Source: M55B118 sp964501715 (GTDB lineage: Bacteria; Bacillota_I; Bacilli_A; Izemoplasmatales; Izemoplasmataceae). From it: a stretch of DNA of 6,461 nucleotides. Below, piece after piece: positions 6,230-6,461 of the stretch. The notes under the pieces were generated by a model. The model did no database searches. It was not told the DNA's origin and worked only from the letters and a program-made list of their open reading frames with translations. Position numbers and translations under genes: made by a program. The stretch is from positions 1-6,461 of the forward strand of contig CAZCTR010000037.1 in the NCBI GenBank assembly GCA_964501715.1, written 5' to 3'. Every line of letters begins with the position of its first letter. Position 1 is the stretch's first letter.

Positions 6230-6273
6230 GGGTTTTGGAATCCTGAACACATCAGAATCCGGTTAAAAAACCC
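6230..6273 (+). terminator. Imperfect hairpin resembling a terminator in the AT-rich region
   Basis: GGGTTTT (6230-6236) pairs with AAAACCC (6267-6273). Inside, GGAATCCTGA (6237-6246) pairs with TCAGAATCC (6252-6260) with one mismatch and one bulge, closing the loop ACACA; six bases (6261-6266) stay unpaired on the 3' side. The stem is followed by TTTCATCATTCATTTC, pyrimidine-rich but broken by A and C. It could end a + strand small RNA starting near 6138, or simply insulate the promoter at 6301. Confidence 0.35.
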
Positions 6274-6300
6274 TTTCATCATTCATTTCTTCCGAAGGCG

Positions 6301-6329
6301 TTGACTTTCATCCCCTGACACCCTATAAT
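6301..6329 (+). promoter_or_regulatory. Strong promoter of the riboswitch-controlled transcript
   Basis: TTGACT (6301-6306, five of six) is followed by a 17-nt spacer and a perfect TATAAT (6324-6329). Transcription would start near 6336, about 16 nt before the first helix of the riboswitch aptamer. The gene it drives lies beyond the right edge. Confidence 0.9.
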
Positions 6330-6351
6330 GCGAACAAACATACACATAACC

Positions 6352-6446
6352 ATTCATTCAGAGCCGTGGAGGTCAGGTGACCCTTGAAGCGGCAGCAACC
6401 TATTCATTTAGGTGCTCTCACCGAGGGGCCAAGCCCAGCAATGAAT
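6352..6446 (+). promoter_or_regulatory. S-box (SAM-I superfamily) riboswitch aptamer, probable
   Basis: The order of elements follows SAM-I riboswitches. P1 is ATTCATT (6352-6358) with AATGAAT (6440-6446). P2 starts with GCCG (6363-6366) and CGGC (6390-6393), then a kink-turn-like internal loop TGGA against TTGAAG, then GGTC/GACC (6371-6374, 6379-6382) closing loop AGGT. The signature GCAACCT is followed by P3 (ACCT 6398-6401 with AGGT 6410-6413) and GTGCT, as in the family's GGCAACC and GGTGCTA. GGT of the P2 loop can pair with ACC at 6420-6422, matching the known pseudoknot. P4 is GGGC (6426-6429) with GCCC (6433-6436). Deviations are AGCA instead of GGCA before P3 and a very short P4, so a SAM-I/IV-type variant is possible. 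Such RNAs usually shut off methionine or SAM synthesis or transport genes when SAM is high. The expression platform is cut off. Confidence 0.78.
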
Positions 6447-6461
6447 AGATTTCGCGGTCTT

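Larger units (their letters stand above)
5703..6300. other. Long intergenic region without a supported gene, AT-rich in its right part
   Basis: I see no convincing protein gene on either strand: the few short frames lack ribosome binding sites and recognisable products. The left end holds the promoter region of the large lipoprotein gene. From about 5870 to 6290 the base composition turns clearly AT-rich compared with the coding regions. This part holds a 13-nt direct repeat (5972-5984 and 6036-6048), a TATAAT box at 6126-6131 with a weak -35 (TACACA, 6102-6107), a 6-bp hairpin (TGGACA 6169-6174 with TGTCCA 6185-6190, then a short T-run), and a larger hairpin at 6230-6273. A small RNA between about 6138 and 6285 is possible. 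Confidence 0.6.

Noticed and set aside
1..6461. UGA read as tryptophan (Mollicutes-type code)
   Set aside because: All four genes end at TGA at the expected family or frame ends, and tryptophans are encoded by TGG.
5703..6461. CRISPR array, insertion sequence or tRNA gene in the gene-poor right end
   Set aside because: No regularly spaced repeats, no transposase fragment with terminal inverted repeats and no cloverleaf sequence were seen.

Overview
The window looks like a piece of a bacterial chromosome of moderate GC content, most likely from the Bacillota or a Mollicutes-like relative. The hints are strong AAGGAGG-type ribosome binding sites, two lipoprotein signal peptides, an S-box-like leader RNA, intrinsic terminators with U-tracts, and AsnA-type asparagine synthesis. 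TGA ends all four genes and tryptophan is read from TGG, so the standard bacterial code applies and UGA is not reassigned. The lineage is an inference from these features only.

Layout from left to right on the + strand. Positions 1-276 are the C-terminal end of a family 16 glycoside hydrolase (beta-glucanase/laminarinase type) that begins outside the window. A near-consensus sigma-70 promoter (354-382) then drives asnA (469-1440), ammonia-dependent asparagine synthetase. A complete intrinsic-terminator structure (418-445) lies between this promoter and the asnA ribosome binding site, which suggests premature termination control. Next is a small lipoprotein gene (1612-1980) with one degenerate bacterial Ig-like domain. 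It has its own extended -10 promoter, a long 5' leader hairpin and a strong terminator (1996-2030).

On the - strand, converging on that terminator, lies a 1185-residue lipoprotein (2130-5687). I cannot assign it to a family. It is very acidic and carries eight spaced cysteine pairs (C-x4-6-C) recurring every 53-64 residues over roughly residues 551-1032, plus a short Gly-Glu-Pro repeat region. A 13-bp perfect hairpin follows its stop codon, and a probable promoter with an inverted repeat in the spacer lies upstream.

From about 5703 to 6300 there is no convincing gene. Its right part is clearly AT-rich and holds a direct repeat and hairpins that could mark a small RNA. The window ends with a near-perfect promoter (6301-6329) followed by an S-box/SAM-I-like riboswitch aptamer (6352-6446), whose controlled gene lies beyond the right edge. 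The strand of the P1 helix that closes the aptamer can also pair, over 9 bp, with the P3 region, giving a ready-made switch.

The genes do not form an obvious pathway. The common theme is cell-surface or secreted functions (glycoside hydrolase, two lipoproteins) next to amino-acid metabolism genes with RNA-leader-type regulation (asnA and the unseen riboswitch-controlled gene).
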